This document shows, piece after piece, positions 1 to 11,754 of a stretch of DNA of 64,000 nucleotides (its first letter is position 1; each line of letters begins with the position of its first letter). The translations under genes were made by a program, and so were the position numbers. The DNA is taken from contig NW_020825322.1 of NCBI RefSeq assembly GCF_003286085.1, positions 1 to 64,000 of the forward strand. The letters run 5' to 3'. Source of the DNA: Drosophila persimilis (taxonomy: Eukaryota > Arthropoda > Insecta > Diptera > Drosophilidae). Under the pieces are notes generated by a model. That model searched no databases. It had not been told where the DNA came from and saw nothing but the letters and a program-made list of their open reading frames with translations.

Positions 1-3000
1 TGCTTTTCTTTATTTTGGGCGTCGGCGTTCAAGTATTTTAACAAATTTTACAACTTTTTAAGTGAGGAATACCAACCACCTGCCACATTGCCACAACCTT
101 TGCCCCTGTGTGCGACCCTTCGGACACTGGACCCCGTCTCGCAGCAGAACACAAAATTCGTTGGCCTTGGCTTTTGGTGGTGTCCCTCCTCCTCTGCCTT
201 CCCAAAAAAGCGGGGTGTTCGGGGCATATTTGTGGGGCAAAACTTGAAGAACAGAACATAGAATATTAGCCAGCATACGCTGGGAAAACTCACTGTAATA
301 CCTCCGAAATTTGCCTTTTGGCTCGGAGTTATGTGAATAAAAGGGGTATCCTTTAGTCCATAAATTTCCACTCTGTGGCTCTTTTGAGCCGCTGTTATGT
401 TCTCTGTTTAAGCGTTTTGTCGAGCATATTTGTTGGCCATAAATTAACACGCCGCTCGCCTGCTTAATCTTTTTATGGCCTTGCGCCTAGGCGATACCAG
501 GCCCACGCCCCCCGCACCCCGCCCTCCGCCTGAATGGCCAACAGAGAAATTTAATAATTTGCTCAACATTTAAACCACTTGGCGGGCCGCGGCCTCCTGT
601 TGTTGTCCTTGGACCAAGCGCCACCGCCCACGCTGTCAACAGCGTTTTCTGGAGGTCCTTCTTCCTATATCTTGTGTCCTGCTAATTATAACGAGGATTA
701 TTTGCTTATCCCACCGAGAGGTCGAGAAGGGGTTCGAAGGGTTCGGCAGGCTGCATAAATTGACCGTTAAGTGGGTGGAGGAGAGGGCGAGGCCTACAAA
801 AGGAGCCAGAGACCAGAGAGAGGGACGGGCCGTCCACTCATCCGCGCGCCTGTGCCATAAATTTCCAATTAAAAGGTGTAATAAGCGTTTGTTCCGCTCT
901 TCGGCTATGAATAACATTTTCGGGGCAGGGCAAGAGCCATCCAGCTACGTGCCACACAGCCTACCAGCCTACCAGCCTACCCCCACCCCGCGTGCCACTT
1001 GTCAGCAGCTGCGACTTTGTAATGCAATTGCAATAAAACAAACTACAGAATAATGGCCCCAAAAGATGGAGGAAGAGGAAGAGTGTTTGCCCAAAGGTGT
1101 GCGGCACAGTGGGGCATCCAGCAGAAGGCACGAATGAAGAAAGGATGGGCAATGCCCATTGGTTTTGGGAAAAGGGGACTGTCCGTTTAAGAGAGCTTTC
1201 CCTGTGCGAAAAAGACCAGAGAAAGGCGGGAAAAGTGGAGAGAAAAAGAGGTGTGAAAACGGAGGAAAAGCGATGGAAAAAATAAGAGGAAAAGTCTCTG
1301 GGAATCCGAGAATGCAGCAGAAACCGAACCGAAAAGGCGATAAAGAGATAATGAAGAAAGAAAATTTTTAGTGGAAAACAGAAGAGCGAAGAGTGGAGTA
1401 GATTGATAGGAAAAAATAGAGAAAGATAACCACAAAAGAAAGATAAAACCCCAAAAGACAAACAAAATAAACGAAAGATAAGAACAAGAGAGAGTGTGGG
1501 GAAAAAAAAGTGCTACGATAATAACAATAGAGAGAAAAGGATAACAAGGATAAAGAGCAGTAGCCAAACGATTAAAGGAAGCAAAGAAGTAAGCGATTAA
1601 TGAATGGGAATATAAAACAAAAGCACAGCCAAAGGTGCGTAAAGGAAGAAGGAAAACTATGAAAAAACCCAACAAAGATGTAAAGGGAACAGCCGCCACG
1701 GATAAAGGTCCTTTATCCAGCCAAAGAAAGGGAAGTTTTGCCGTTAAAGAACGGCAGAGAATCCAGAGATCTTCATGGATTCTCCTTCTCGAGGCTCCAC
1801 TGTGCCATCAAATGTGTGCCTGCCCCGAGGGCTGGGGCAATTAAAAGACTGCGGTTCAAAGTTCATAGCAGAGTCCACAAATTATATGCGCATTTAATGA
1901 AGTGTGTGCCACATGAACACACACGGACACGGACACGGACACGGACCTGCGATTCACACATGCGACTACGTGGCAGAGTCATTAAACCATCAGCACCACC
2001 ACCGCCCTGTCGCCGCCGACACCCACCCACCCACCCACCCACCAATCCCCCCAATTCCCCCCTTACGCCCAACGAAAGGTCACGCGTTGGCCAGGCCAAA
2101 AGGTCACTTTAACAAAATGAAATGAATAAATGCATGAGGCGACGGGCATGTAGGGGGGTGGTGGGGGGGGAGGGGACTACTCGGACTGCCACCCATCATC
2201 GTAGGTGGTGGTGGGTCCTCCATTGAATGTCCTGCGTCCTCTAAGCGTTTTGTAATGGACGCCAGCGCCGCCTTGTGGATGCCACAGGATTGAAACTTAA
2301 TTGCACAAAATTTTAACAAACACCGCGTCAGGCAATAGCAATAATTTTCCACCGACCTGGCAGGGTATTACGTTTTTGGCCCAAGAAGTTCGCCCATAAA
2401 GAAAACTAATGGCACGAATATTCCTGGGAAGAGCATTCAAACCGGGAAGATCTTTTTCTGGAACTTTCAATAGTCTCTACTCGGAATTCAAGTGGAAATC
2501 TGTTAGTTTTCAAGGGAAACTCCCTTGCAACAGAGGAAATATTTAATCTCTTGGGAAAGTTTTTTCAAATATACAATTATTCTTAGGAATTTAGTGAGAA
2601 CTCAAGAAAGGAAAGCTTAGGTAACTTTTTGTTAAATCATGAAAACTCAATGAAAATTCATTGAAATTTAGTCAAAATTCATCGAAGCTCATCTAAAGTT
2701 CATTAAATTCTTTGAAATTCGCAAAAAATAGCCAGTTTTTCTTTGGGAATACTAATGCCCATATAGGTTTATGTTTCTCCAGATCTGTAGATCAATTTTC
2801 AGATCGAAAATCGGCGAAAACTCCTCCAATCTGAAAGGGAGAGAAAGTGTATCTCTCTTATTCGGTTTGGATTCCTTTTTTGCTCCTCTTGGAGTGTCCT
2901 TCCGCTGGTGTGGAATTGGGAGAGAAGCAGGAGTGTAGCAGGACCTGGGAGCCAAGATTTATGCGCCACAGACTGGAAATTAGAAACGTTTTCCCCCCCC

Positions 3001-5902
3001 CCCCCCCCACTGCCCCTGTACTTCCTATGGCAGTGGGGGAAAGACTCCTGCCACCCACTGCCTGAGCCCCTGCCTGGGCGCGCGCGGGTGGGAGAGGCCA
3101 TTAGTTGTTGCTCTCTTTAACGGCATTTCGCGGCGACAAGTGCACTTTATTAGCGGCTCTTTCTCAGCCTTTGCCTGCCTTGCCTTGCCTTGTCTTGCCT
3201 TGCCTTTTCTTCAAGTGTTGGTCTCTCTGAGTCCGAGACCCTCTTTCTCCTCCTCTACTCTATCGCTGTCTCTCTTCTGGCATAACTTGGTTGTGAGCGG
3301 CTTCTTTCCTTGGCACTGACAGGCGACAGCCGCAGATTGACAGCCAAGGCCAGAAATTGACAGCCTCTTCGCTCTTGAGACACTCACCCCTTGATGGATC
3401 TTCTGGATACTGTTCTGCATTGAAGGATCTACATAAGAAACTCAGAATCAAAGCACTTTTCTGCAGTTTTCCTGCGTTCCTTACTTGCTTCCTTCCTTCT
3501 TCTAATTCCAACTGAAATTGAAGTAAAATCTTATGGATAAATGCGGATCAAGTCCATAAATCTTTGATTCTCGATGCAGAAACGATCTATTATCATTTCA
3601 ATAGTTTTTGGGTCAAGAAAAAAGTGAAATAGGGAAGGGATCAATGTTCGTTTCGAGGTTTAAGGGAACTTTTCATAGAGGTTATCCCAGAAACTTAAGA
3701 AACTTAAGAATCTACAGGGATTTCTCTTCTTCTGCGCCTTCCTATATCCCCCCACTGTGTGGCCTCTTCTGGTTTCTCTGGAACAGCGCCCTGACCTGTG
3801 ACCTGTGACGTGTGTGTGTGTGTTATTTATGCGTGACCGCAGTCACGTCCTGCGTCCTGGCTAAGTGCTCATGTGCTACGCTCTCTCTTCGTCCTCTCGC
3901 GTGTATTTATAAAATTGTGCATAATTTAAGGCTCCTTTTCCACCAGCGCCGCAGCGCCGCAGCACCGCATGAATGATGGCTCCCGTAGAGCGCCGAAAGG
4001 AGCAGGAGGATAAGAAAGGATATGACTGGGCAGGAGTGGGGGGGAGGGGGTGGTGGGTCGGGGTCATGGGCCAAGGGTCATGTCTCCGCATTGCAATTGC
4101 AGTTCTTGCGACCATGCGACACGGTGGCACAACGGTGGGGCACATCGGCTGGGCACGGGGCACAACAACTTGAAAAGGCATAATGAAGGATAATGAGTTC
4201 TTGATTAGTACAAAGTGGAAAATTGTGTATTTTTCTGTGCCCCCTTTGCCATACCGCCCCACTGGGGGGGGGTGGGCAGGGGCAGGGGCGCACCAATTAA
4301 CTGTAATTAGGGGCGCCGCACAATGGCACAAGGAAAAAGGCGGAACGTGCAGAAGGAAAGGACATTCCATGGCACAGGGAACCACCGAATGGAGACCAAA
4401 GAACTGAGATTCCAAATGGCCAGCATCCAAGTGCAAGGCCAACAAAACAGAACACGGAGAACACATTCGCATCCGCATCCGCATTCGCATTCGCATTCCG
4501 TGTATCCCATATCCCATATTACGTATACGCTGTGTAAACAGTGACGCCACACACCACACATGCCACACGCTTCGCGCCACTCCATCGAATGGTGGAGAGT
4601 GTAAATAAGGATGGATGGATCCGTCGCAGCCCCCGAGGAAAAAAACTACTCGTCGAATAAATATTAAAAAGTGCAATAAAATACTTCGCAAAAATCAACA
4701 CAATTTTCCAGTGTTTTTTGTTCGGAAAGAGACCTACGTTTGAACAGGAAATATACCTTATAGATGGGGTGGGCACAAAGAGGGTACGGCAGTCTTGTGG
4801 GATAAGATCGAATAGGTGAGAGTCTGCCCTGCCTCCCGAAGCACAGAATTTGAGTTGAATTTGGTTTTATTTGAGCTCGAATTCGGTTTGAGTGTATTCT
4901 TATATTTTCTTCAAGAAATCTCCTAAGATACCATTGAATAATCACCAAATCTCTACATGAAAAGACCTGCCCTGAGTTTTCTTTGATGAAAAGCCATTGG
5001 TATACCCTTCCTTAAATTCCTTTGTTTTCTCTACAGAGCATACAATAGTCGGCTACCTTTGGGACTCCGTTTTTATGGTTTACTCCTTTTTCGCGCTGCA
5101 TTTCCGCATTCGCATGCAAATCGACGGTTAATCAAAATACCACTTTCCCTCAATTGTTGCTGCAAATTACATTTTCCAGCGTTTTCCACGCTTTCCACAC
5201 CGCTGAATGAAATGACAAATTTACTCAATTGGTAGGCGGTGTCCTGGCGCTGGCACTCATGCCTCGCAAAAGTAAATGGAAATCCACGAATACTACTCTT
5301 TCAACAAGGGATTATACGGTGCAAGGGGATGCCAGCGGGAAAGGGGTTTTTGATGACAGAAATTGTGCAGAAAAAAGCCTGTAAGCCTGGAATTATAAGT
5401 CGCCGCCAATCTGTGATTCGTGGCACATTCTGTAAGGACAGAATCTGTACGTAGGGCTCTTATTAGAATTCCGATCTGAGTGGAATCACCCAACGCTCAA
5501 AGACAATCATTGGCTGCGACGCAATTACCCCGACGCTCTTTCTCTTTCTAACCCACACCCAAACATTGAAGCTGAGGAACACGCTCAACGCGCGCTCTCT
5601 TCTTCTTGTCTTCTTTCGATCCTCTCTGAGCGAGTCGAGTCGGCACTCTCTCGCTAACAACTACACAGCCATGGGACAAGATCAATCATGCACAGCAATC
5701 GGATAGCTAGGGGGGGGGGAGAACAAGCGGTAAATCGAGAAGAAGGCAACGCGCACAATCTCGTGCTGAATTCTTGGACAGCAAACGGACCAAAATACAC
5801 TGAGAAGAATATTGGGATCTCTGATATCTGTAGCACATCTACATATACATACATCTACATTGCCATGGATATCAACGAGTATCTGTTAAATCTGTATCCA
5901 TG
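1..5902. other. Gene-free, simple-sequence-rich DNA
   Basis: I see no convincing gene in this stretch. Open frames are short, overlap on both strands and run through low-complexity sequence. Recognisable content: a strongly purine-rich plus strand at about 1180-1690; a (CGGACA)n run near 1919-1946; CCCA repeats at 2021-2044; a C16 tract at 2993-3008; GCATCC/GCATTC repeats near 4466-4500. The 2450-2750 part is AT-rich, with a decayed tandem built on words like TTCATTGAAA. Typical of Drosophila intergenic or intronic DNA. Confidence 0.6.
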
Positions 5903-6051
5903 TACAGTCAAGGAAAAAAGTCAACATACAGCGTGGGAATTTCTTTAAATATTTCAAAAAATGGAGGTAAAAAAGGGAAATACCCGACTAAATTGAAAAC
6001 TCGAAATATCGCAAAATTGGTGCTATATGTTGACTTTTTTCCTTGACTGTA
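5903..6051. mobile_element. Tc1/mariner-type MITE with TA target duplication
   Basis: A 26-bp perfect inverted repeat (5903-5928 and 6026-6051) bounds this block. Removing the outermost TA from each side leaves a 145-bp element (5905-6049) whose ends read CAGTCAAGGAAAAAAGTC, flanked by TA on both sides. A TA target duplication plus ends starting CAGT is the hallmark of the Tc1/mariner superfamily. Similarity of the arms continues imperfectly inwards (AGC...AATTT...ATATTTC on both sides), so the original terminal repeats were longer. There is no room for a transposase, so it is a non-autonomous MITE. The perfect outer arms suggest fairly recent insertion. Confidence 0.88.
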
Positions 6052-8589
6052 TATTCTTTTAATGAAAGGAGCACACAGATTGCCTTTACTTTCTTCATGG
6101 CTAGCCCTCTGCGGATGGTAGTCCTTATATTGCTGCTCATTTTCGACTTTTTAATAACATTAATTAAAAGTGCGAAAGCTGAATGAAAAGCCATCCCCTC
6201 CCCGGATCCCCCCCTCCCCCCGCCTGCCACAAACCCCAAGCAAACGGCCTTGTCCATCCATCCAGTCGTCCGTCGGATAGGCCTGCTGTCCGTCCGTTCA
6301 TTGCTCTCCCACTCTCTCTCCGTGTTGTGCAAACAAAGGTAGTGGCTACGCGAAAAACAAGAAATGAAGAGGGTAAACGGAGAGGGAAAACTGCGGGGAA
6401 ACGGGGGGAGGGGGCCAACTCAAAAGCAAACGCAAGGAGCAGCAAGACGAAGACCACTCCTCTGTGAAGTCCAGGAACCAAAAATATTAATGAAAGAGCA
6501 AATACGCGGCCCAAAAGCAGAGGGAAAGAGAGAGAGCCCCCCCCCCCCCCCTTTGGTGGGTGGCTCAACCCTAGCCACCCCACTTGGGCGGGCTATATAA
6601 CGGTATAAATTTCTAGTTAATTAATCACCTTTCGCTTTGTTTTATGGCTAATTTAATTAATTTTATGCCTTTTATTGTTTCTTCGGGGTAGTCGTTGGAG
6701 GCCAGGCACGGCACCCATTCCGCAGAATACACCAGACACGGGACAATGATACGCGGATACAGGATACGGATACCATGGCACTGGAATCGAAATGATGCAT
6801 AAGTTGTTTTGGGAAAAACTTGAGCCAAAAGTCGAAAAATTATTCATTAGCTGCTAGGAGACGGTGGCTGGAGGGAAGGGTGTATCCTGGGATATCGCTG
6901 TCAGAAAAGTTGGATTCAATCGGTTCATGATTGAATGTGGCATCGTTCCAGAGGGAATTTCAAGGAGAAAAAGGGAACCCAAACGAGGTCTAAAGGTCAC
7001 TCTTTCTCCAGAAATCGTTCGACTTCGATCTAAGAACCAGTGGGAGAGAGACGGACTCTCATTTACCATGAACTCTGTTCGCTCTTTGCTGACAAAGTTG
7101 ATATTTTCAATAAGCCATCAATATCCAATGGAAAAATATGAAAAACAAAACTTAAGATCAGGGCCGAACCTTTGAGGGCTCTAATGGCCAGCTATTGTTT
7201 GTGGGTGACCCCTGAAAGCCAATTTAAATATACAGGATTTTTTTCAGGTGCCACCAGAGTTGTTGGATGTGAAATCACCTCTCAGTGCGTACAGTTGCGT
7301 ACAAAATATTGGGTATTTGGCTCCAGCAGGAAGGTGTAGTACCAATGTTGGTACTCAGACTTTCGCGCGTGTGTTTGGTGTTCTACTTTAGTGACCACCA
7401 CTGTACTGTGTGTCTGCATACGTGACCTGTTGCTGTAGGCGTCGTCTTCACACTCTCTCCTCTGTGCACATTGTTCGGCGTTTACCGTTGCAGTTGTGCT
7501 AATACCCTTACTGGGGAGAGTAAGATTGTAGGAAACGAAGGACAGAGCTTCCGGTCTCCCCGAAGCCATCGGCTCTGAGAGGCAGAGCCCGAGGGAAAGC
7601 AGAAGTCTCGGCTCAGGCACGTATCAGACGTGCTTAAAACAACCAAGTTCAGGTGAAGGCACTTCCATCAAATTAGTGTATCATTTGGGATCGTCCCGTA
7701 TACATACATATGTATGTAAATATACCATTGAGAGTACAAGAGTATTCAACGTTCGCTTCCCATCGTAAACGCCAAGCATCTTTTGCTTTAAGCCATTAAT
7801 TTTTTTATGTCTTTTCTTTAGTTTCGCTTTCGATGGCGAATGACTTTGCACTTTCCCATCATTGCATTTTCCCCGCGAGTGATGAGTTTTCTTTCGTATA
7901 TTCGTATAATTTATTTAAGTTTTTTTTTCAATGGTTTTTTCTTTTTTTTTTTTAAAGCATAAAATACAATACAATGTAATAATAAATTAATTATTTATAT
8001 TTTAAATAACATTTTTTATACACGAGCTTGAGCATGAAAATGCAATTTTCATTTCGAAGAGGGGGACCAGACCCTTGGGAAATCCATCCCCCTTCCACCT
8101 ACGACTCTGTTCTGTTGGTAGCTTCTTTTGATCTCTCTTTCTGTGTGTGTGTGTGTGTGTTTGTGTGTATGTGTTTGTGTCGTTGGCTTCTCTATTCGCC
8201 GCTGTCTTTCTCTATTTTTAGCTCTCTCTCTCTCTCTCTCTCTGTAGTTTCCACCAACACTTTCTCTCTCTTTATGGCAACTGGTCCGTGTTTAAGGGGG
8301 GATGGGAGTTGCAACGAGTGGGATCAACGAGTGGGGTGTAAAGAACGACTGGATTGCAACGAGTGCTTTCGGAGAGGTTATAAAAGAGTGTGCGAGTGAC
8401 ACTCGCTGCATCGAAGTGTTTGCAACGAGCTAATGCAACGAGTAGGCTTAAAGAGAATTAAGAGAGGAATGGAAGGAATGGGATGAGGCAGCAATAAATA
8501 ATATTCAAGCGGCGCGGGATGATTAAAGGATTGAATTACGATGATAACTAGTGACTGATTCGTTCCGATCCCATTTAGATCGGACTGTT
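6052..8589. other. Gene-free stretch downstream of the YGPP gene
   Basis: Contains a C15 tract (6537-6551), a T-rich segment (about 7910-7953), a (GT)n run (8142-8178) and a (CT)n run (8222-8243). The 3' untranslated region of the minus-strand YGPP gene must begin here. The nearest AATAAA on that strand is the complement of 7910-7915, about 680 bp past the stop, so it is a candidate polyadenylation signal only. The 7230-7680 part is of balanced composition and contains a 95-codon minus-strand frame (7282-7569) that I could not assign. Confidence 0.5.
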
Positions 8590-11500
8590 CTAGTGCTTGG
8601 CCTCCTCCTCGGGCAGATCGGCGGCCACAATGGGCTCGATCTCCTTGACCTCAGCGGGCACCTCCTCCTCCTGGGCATCAGCATCGGGCAGGACGCGCAC
8701 CTCCACTCTGTTGGAGGCAGACGTACCCTGATGCTCGTGCTCCTCCCCATCCACATCCATGGCATCCTCTGCCTCATCCTGCTCCTGATCATGATCCAAA
8801 TCGGAGCGGCTCTGCGCCTTGTGGTTCTGCGGCAACGATGACTGCTGCTGGTTCTGGTTCTGGTTCTGGGGCTGCTCGATGGCCGTAAGAATGGACTGGA
8901 GCAGACCCTGCGAGAGGATCTCCTCGTGATTGGCACTCTGCTCTCCACCGGCATTGCCCTGAGGACCGTTGCCATTACCGTTGCCTCCCTGGCTCAGGGA
9001 TCCGCCAAACTGCACCTGGAAGTTCTGCTGGGGCTGCTGTCCGTTGCCGAGTTGAATGCTCTGCGATTTCTGGGCGGAGATCACATTGAGGCCATCCAGA
9101 CCGGGCAGCTGCTGGGGATCCGTGCCATCTGGCAATGCCGCCACCGAGTTCTTCTGCGAGGCATATCCCGCATGATCGTAGTCCAAGTCATTGCCAGATG
9201 GCGGTGGTCCGTAGCTGTCGGCGGGACCCGTCAAAAACTGTGTATGCTGCTCGGCCACTGGAATGCTCTGGGCAATGGCGTTGTATGCCCCAGCGGATGC
9301 CGCCGAGATGCTGCCAAACTGTTGCTGGATCTGCTGCTGCTGCTGCTGTTGCTGTTGCACCTGGTAACCATTGCTGCTCACAAGATTGGGTCCATGTCCG
9401 CAATCATGGACAATGATGGGCTGCTGCTGCTGCTGCTGTTGCTGCTGTTGCTGCTGCTGCTGCTGCTGGGGGATCTGATTGAAACGCGGCGCCTGCTGCG
9501 GCAGGGGCAGTCCCTGGTTCTGGACAAACTGTTGCTGGAATTGCGAGGCACTGTAGCTGTTCTCAGAGTGCTGGTGGTGTTGGTGCTGCTGCTGCTGCTG
9601 CTGTTGCTGGAAGAACTGTGGTGGCAGGTACTGCTGCGATGGCGGCGGTGGTGGTCCGAGGGGACGGACATTCGCCACTGGCGGTGGGGGTGGCAGATAT
9701 TGCGGCTCTGGCGGTGGTGGCGGTCCGGGAGGACCATATTGCTGCAGGGCTCCAGGTTTCTGGTGAATGAACGCGGGTCCTGCTTGTGGCTGTGGCAGCT
9801 GTTGCTGCACAATCACCTGTGGAGGAGCACCCTGTGGTGGCGGGGGTGGCTGGTACAAGGCCTGTGGTGCGGGCAGTGGTGCACCACCTCCCACGGGAAT
9901 CTCGTTGGCAGCGGGGGGTATGTACGTCTGTGGCTGCTGGGCTGGCTTCACACCAAATTGGTCCAAGTGCTGGACAGTGGCTCCAATCGACTCCAGGAGC
10001 CCCGCGGGCACTGGTGGGCGATAGGCTACCGGTTTGTTGGGCTGCCCGGCTCCGTGCTGGGGGAATGGCTGTGGGTTACCCGAGGGCGGACCGTACTGGA
10101 TGTTTACATTCGAATGGGACTGGCTGTTCGATTGGGCGTGGCTGCTGCTGCTAGTCAGAGCCGCAAATTGCGGCGGCGGTGGACCGTAGTTTCCGTTGGG
10201 CGGTGGTGGCGGCCCGTAGTTTCCATTTGGTGGCGGTGGAGGTCCAAAGTTTCCATTGGGTGGGGGTCCAAAGTTTCCGTTGGGTGGGGGTCCATAGTTT
10301 CCACTGGGTGGGGGTGGAGGTCCGTGACCGGGACCGGAGCCAATCGTCTGATATTTCTGGGCGTGCACAGATCCAGGAGCAAAGGAGTCCGACGGTGGCT
10401 TCGAGTACGAATCATCCAGGGATCCAATGGACAGCTGAAAAGGCACATGGACATGGTTTAAGTTCGGGGGGGAAACGTTTAAACACTCGAAAAGGACACC
10501 CACCTGGAGAGCTTCCGATTCGATGGAGTTCAGGTGTCCAGCCCCAGGTCCTGTGATTAGATTACCACCATCGTTGCCGCCCTGCAAGGCCACGGCCACC
10601 AGCTGCTCATCGGACAGGCCGTCTATGATGCTGCCTCCTCCGGTGGCACCCACTCCTGCTCCTGCCCCACCACTGTACTGAGTACCGAAGCCGCCATGCC
10701 CCTGGGCCACGTGGCTGTAGCCGCCTTGCGTTTCGATGTGATTCTGCTCCACGTAGGCTCCAATCGGGGCCGGGATGGGCTTCCAGCCGTCGCAGGCCGT
10801 GTGGAAGGGCGCCTGGGAGCCGCTGACGCTGTGTGTGTGCCCCGAGGCATCAATTTGGATCTGCACTTGACTCAATGGTCCGCCTGGGCCGCTCGGTCCA
10901 CTAGGTCCACTGGGTCCACCAGGTCCCTGCTGTCCATGGTGTCCTCCGCCGGATGTGAGGATGATCGTCGTCTCTGGCACACGGTTGAAGCTCGCCGGCT
11001 GTGGTCCCGGCAGCGAGATGGGCAGCGGTGGGGGTCCATAGTTGGGCGGCGGGGCGTCGTAGTGGGGCTTGGGCGGCAGATTCAAGGGTCCCGAGGCGGG
11101 CGGTCCATAGGAGCTGGCCGGCTGGTGGGCGGGCTTGAACAGGGGCCCCGAGTGCGGTGACGGCAGGTGCTGGGGTGGTGGGGGTGGTCCGTACTGGGGT
11201 TTCGGTGGCCCGTACTGCGGCGACGGTCGGTGCTGGATCTTCAGCGGCGGTGGGGGCCCGTACTGAGGCGAGGGGGGTGGGCCGTACTGCGGTGCTGGCT
11301 GTGGTGGTGGGCCGTACTGAGGGGCGGGCTGCGGTGGCGGCGGGCCGTACTGCTGCTTGGGTGGTCCGTACTGTGGTGCCGGCTTGTGCTGGATGTGGGG
11401 TGGTCCGTAGAACGGCTTGGGCACACCGAAATGCGTCTTGATCTGTTCATGCAGACTGGAGCCGCCGCCGCCGCCGCCGCCGCCCCCACCGCCCAGGAAA

Positions 11501-11754
11501 TTGAGCTTCGGGGGTCCGTACTTCAGGGCCGGCGGTCCATACTCCCGGAAGGGTATCTGCTGCGGCACCCCGTACTCGCGGTGGGGCACATGCTGCTGCT
11601 GCTGCTGTGGCGGTGGTCCGTACTGTGGTGCCGGCCGGGGCGGTGGTCCGTATGTGTCAAAGCCTGCCTCACGGCGCTTCAGCTCCTTGCCATTGAGCAC
11701 TGCCTGGGCGGCGCAGAAGCAGACCGTTGCCAGCAAGGTCAAACGTAGCAGCAT
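8590..11754 (-). CDS. Secreted YGPP-repeat, Pro/Gln-rich protein, two coding exons
   Basis: Coding exons are 11754-10504 and 10434-8590 (complement), giving 417 + 614 = 1,031 residues ending in TAG. The start is the first Met and opens a clean signal peptide (residues 1-18, MLLRLTLLATVCFCAAQA), so the protein is predicted to be secreted. Residues 35-260 carry about 14 YGPP motifs, usually PxPQYGPPP, with a Gly run near 89-100. After a central Gly/Ser-rich part, exon 2 adds further NYGPP/NFGPP repeats and three polyglutamine runs (about 691-701, 738-755, 776-786) coded mostly by CAG. The last ~75 residues are strongly acidic (Glu/Asp). Tyr-Gly-Pro-Pro repeats are known from insect cuticle-like and other extracellular proteins, so a matrix role is the best inference, not shown. 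Isolated cysteines (CDGW, DCGHGP) lie between repeats. I do not recognise a specific gene name. Polyglutamine lengths are likely polymorphic. Confidence 0.88.
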   Translation of the reverse strand: MLLRLTLLATVCFCAAQAVLNGKELKRREAGFDTYGPPPRPAPQYGPPPQQQQQHVPHREYGVPQQIPFREYGPPALKYGPPKLNFLGGGGGGGGGGGSSLHEQIKTHFGVPKPFYGPPHIQHKPAPQYGPPKQQYGPPPPQPAPQYGPPPQPAPQYGPPPSPQYGPPPPLKIQHRPSPQYGPPKPQYGPPPPPQHLPSPHSGPLFKPAHQPASSYGPPASGPLNLPPKPHYDAPPPNYGPPPLPISLPGPQPASFNRVPETTIILTSGGGHHGQQGPGGPSGPSGPSGPGGPLSQVQIQIDASGHTHSVSGSQAPFHTACDGWKPIPAPIGAYVEQNHIETQGGYSHVAQGHGGFGTQYSGGAGAGVGATGGGSIIDGLSDEQLVAVALQGGNDGGNLITGPGAGHLNSIESEALQVGVLFECLNVSPPNLNHVHVPFQLSIGSLDDSYSKPPSDSFAPGSVHAQKYQTIGSGPGHGPPPPPSGNYGPPPNGNFGPPPNGNFGPPPPPNGNYGPPPPPNGNYGPPPPQFAALTSSSSHAQSNSQSHSNVNIQYGPPSGNPQPFPQHGAGQPNKPVAYRPPVPAGLLESIGATVQHLDQFGVKPAQQPQTYIPPAANEIPVGGGAPLPAPQALYQPPPPPQGAPPQVIVQQQLPQPQAGPAFIHQKPGALQQYGPPGPPPPPEPQYLPPPPPVANVRPLGPPPPPSQQYLPPQFFQQQQQQQQHQHHQHSENSYSASQFQQQFVQNQGLPLPQQAPRFNQIPQQQQQQQQQQQQQQQQPIIVHDCGHGPNLVSSNGYQVQQQQQQQQQIQQQFGSISAASAGAYNAIAQSIPVAEQHTQFLTGPADSYGPPPSGNDLDYDHAGYASQKNSVAALPDGTDPQQLPGLDGLNVISAQKSQSIQLGNGQQPQQNFQVQFGGSLSQGGNGNGNGPQGNAGGEQSANHEEILSQGLLQSILTAIEQPQNQNQNQQQSSLPQNHKAQSRSDLDHDQEQDEAEDAMDVDGEEHEHQGTSASNRVEVRVLPDADAQEEEVPAEVKEIEPIVAADLPEEEAKH
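10435..10503 (-). other. 69-nt phase-0 intron of the YGPP gene, in frame and stop-free
   Basis: On the minus strand the exon ends CTCCAG and the intron opens GTGGGT. It closes with a pyrimidine-rich CCTTTTCAG before CTGTCC. Length is exactly 23 codons, phase 0, with no stop, so the frame reads through. The translated insert is Cys/Val/Asn-rich and lacks the Pro/Gly/Gln bias on both sides, which supports it being an intron. 60-70 nt is the standard Drosophila intron length. Confidence 0.85.

Noticed and set aside
3876-4691. 271-codon minus-strand open frame
   Set aside because: Built over GCATTC repeats and G-rich tracts, with competing frames on both strands and no domain.
8926-10461. 511-codon plus-strand open frame
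   Set aside because: It is the antisense shadow of the YGPP gene. Repeated CAG and CCN codons leave the complementary frame without stops; the translation is Leu/Trp/Arg-rich low complexity with no signal peptide or domain.
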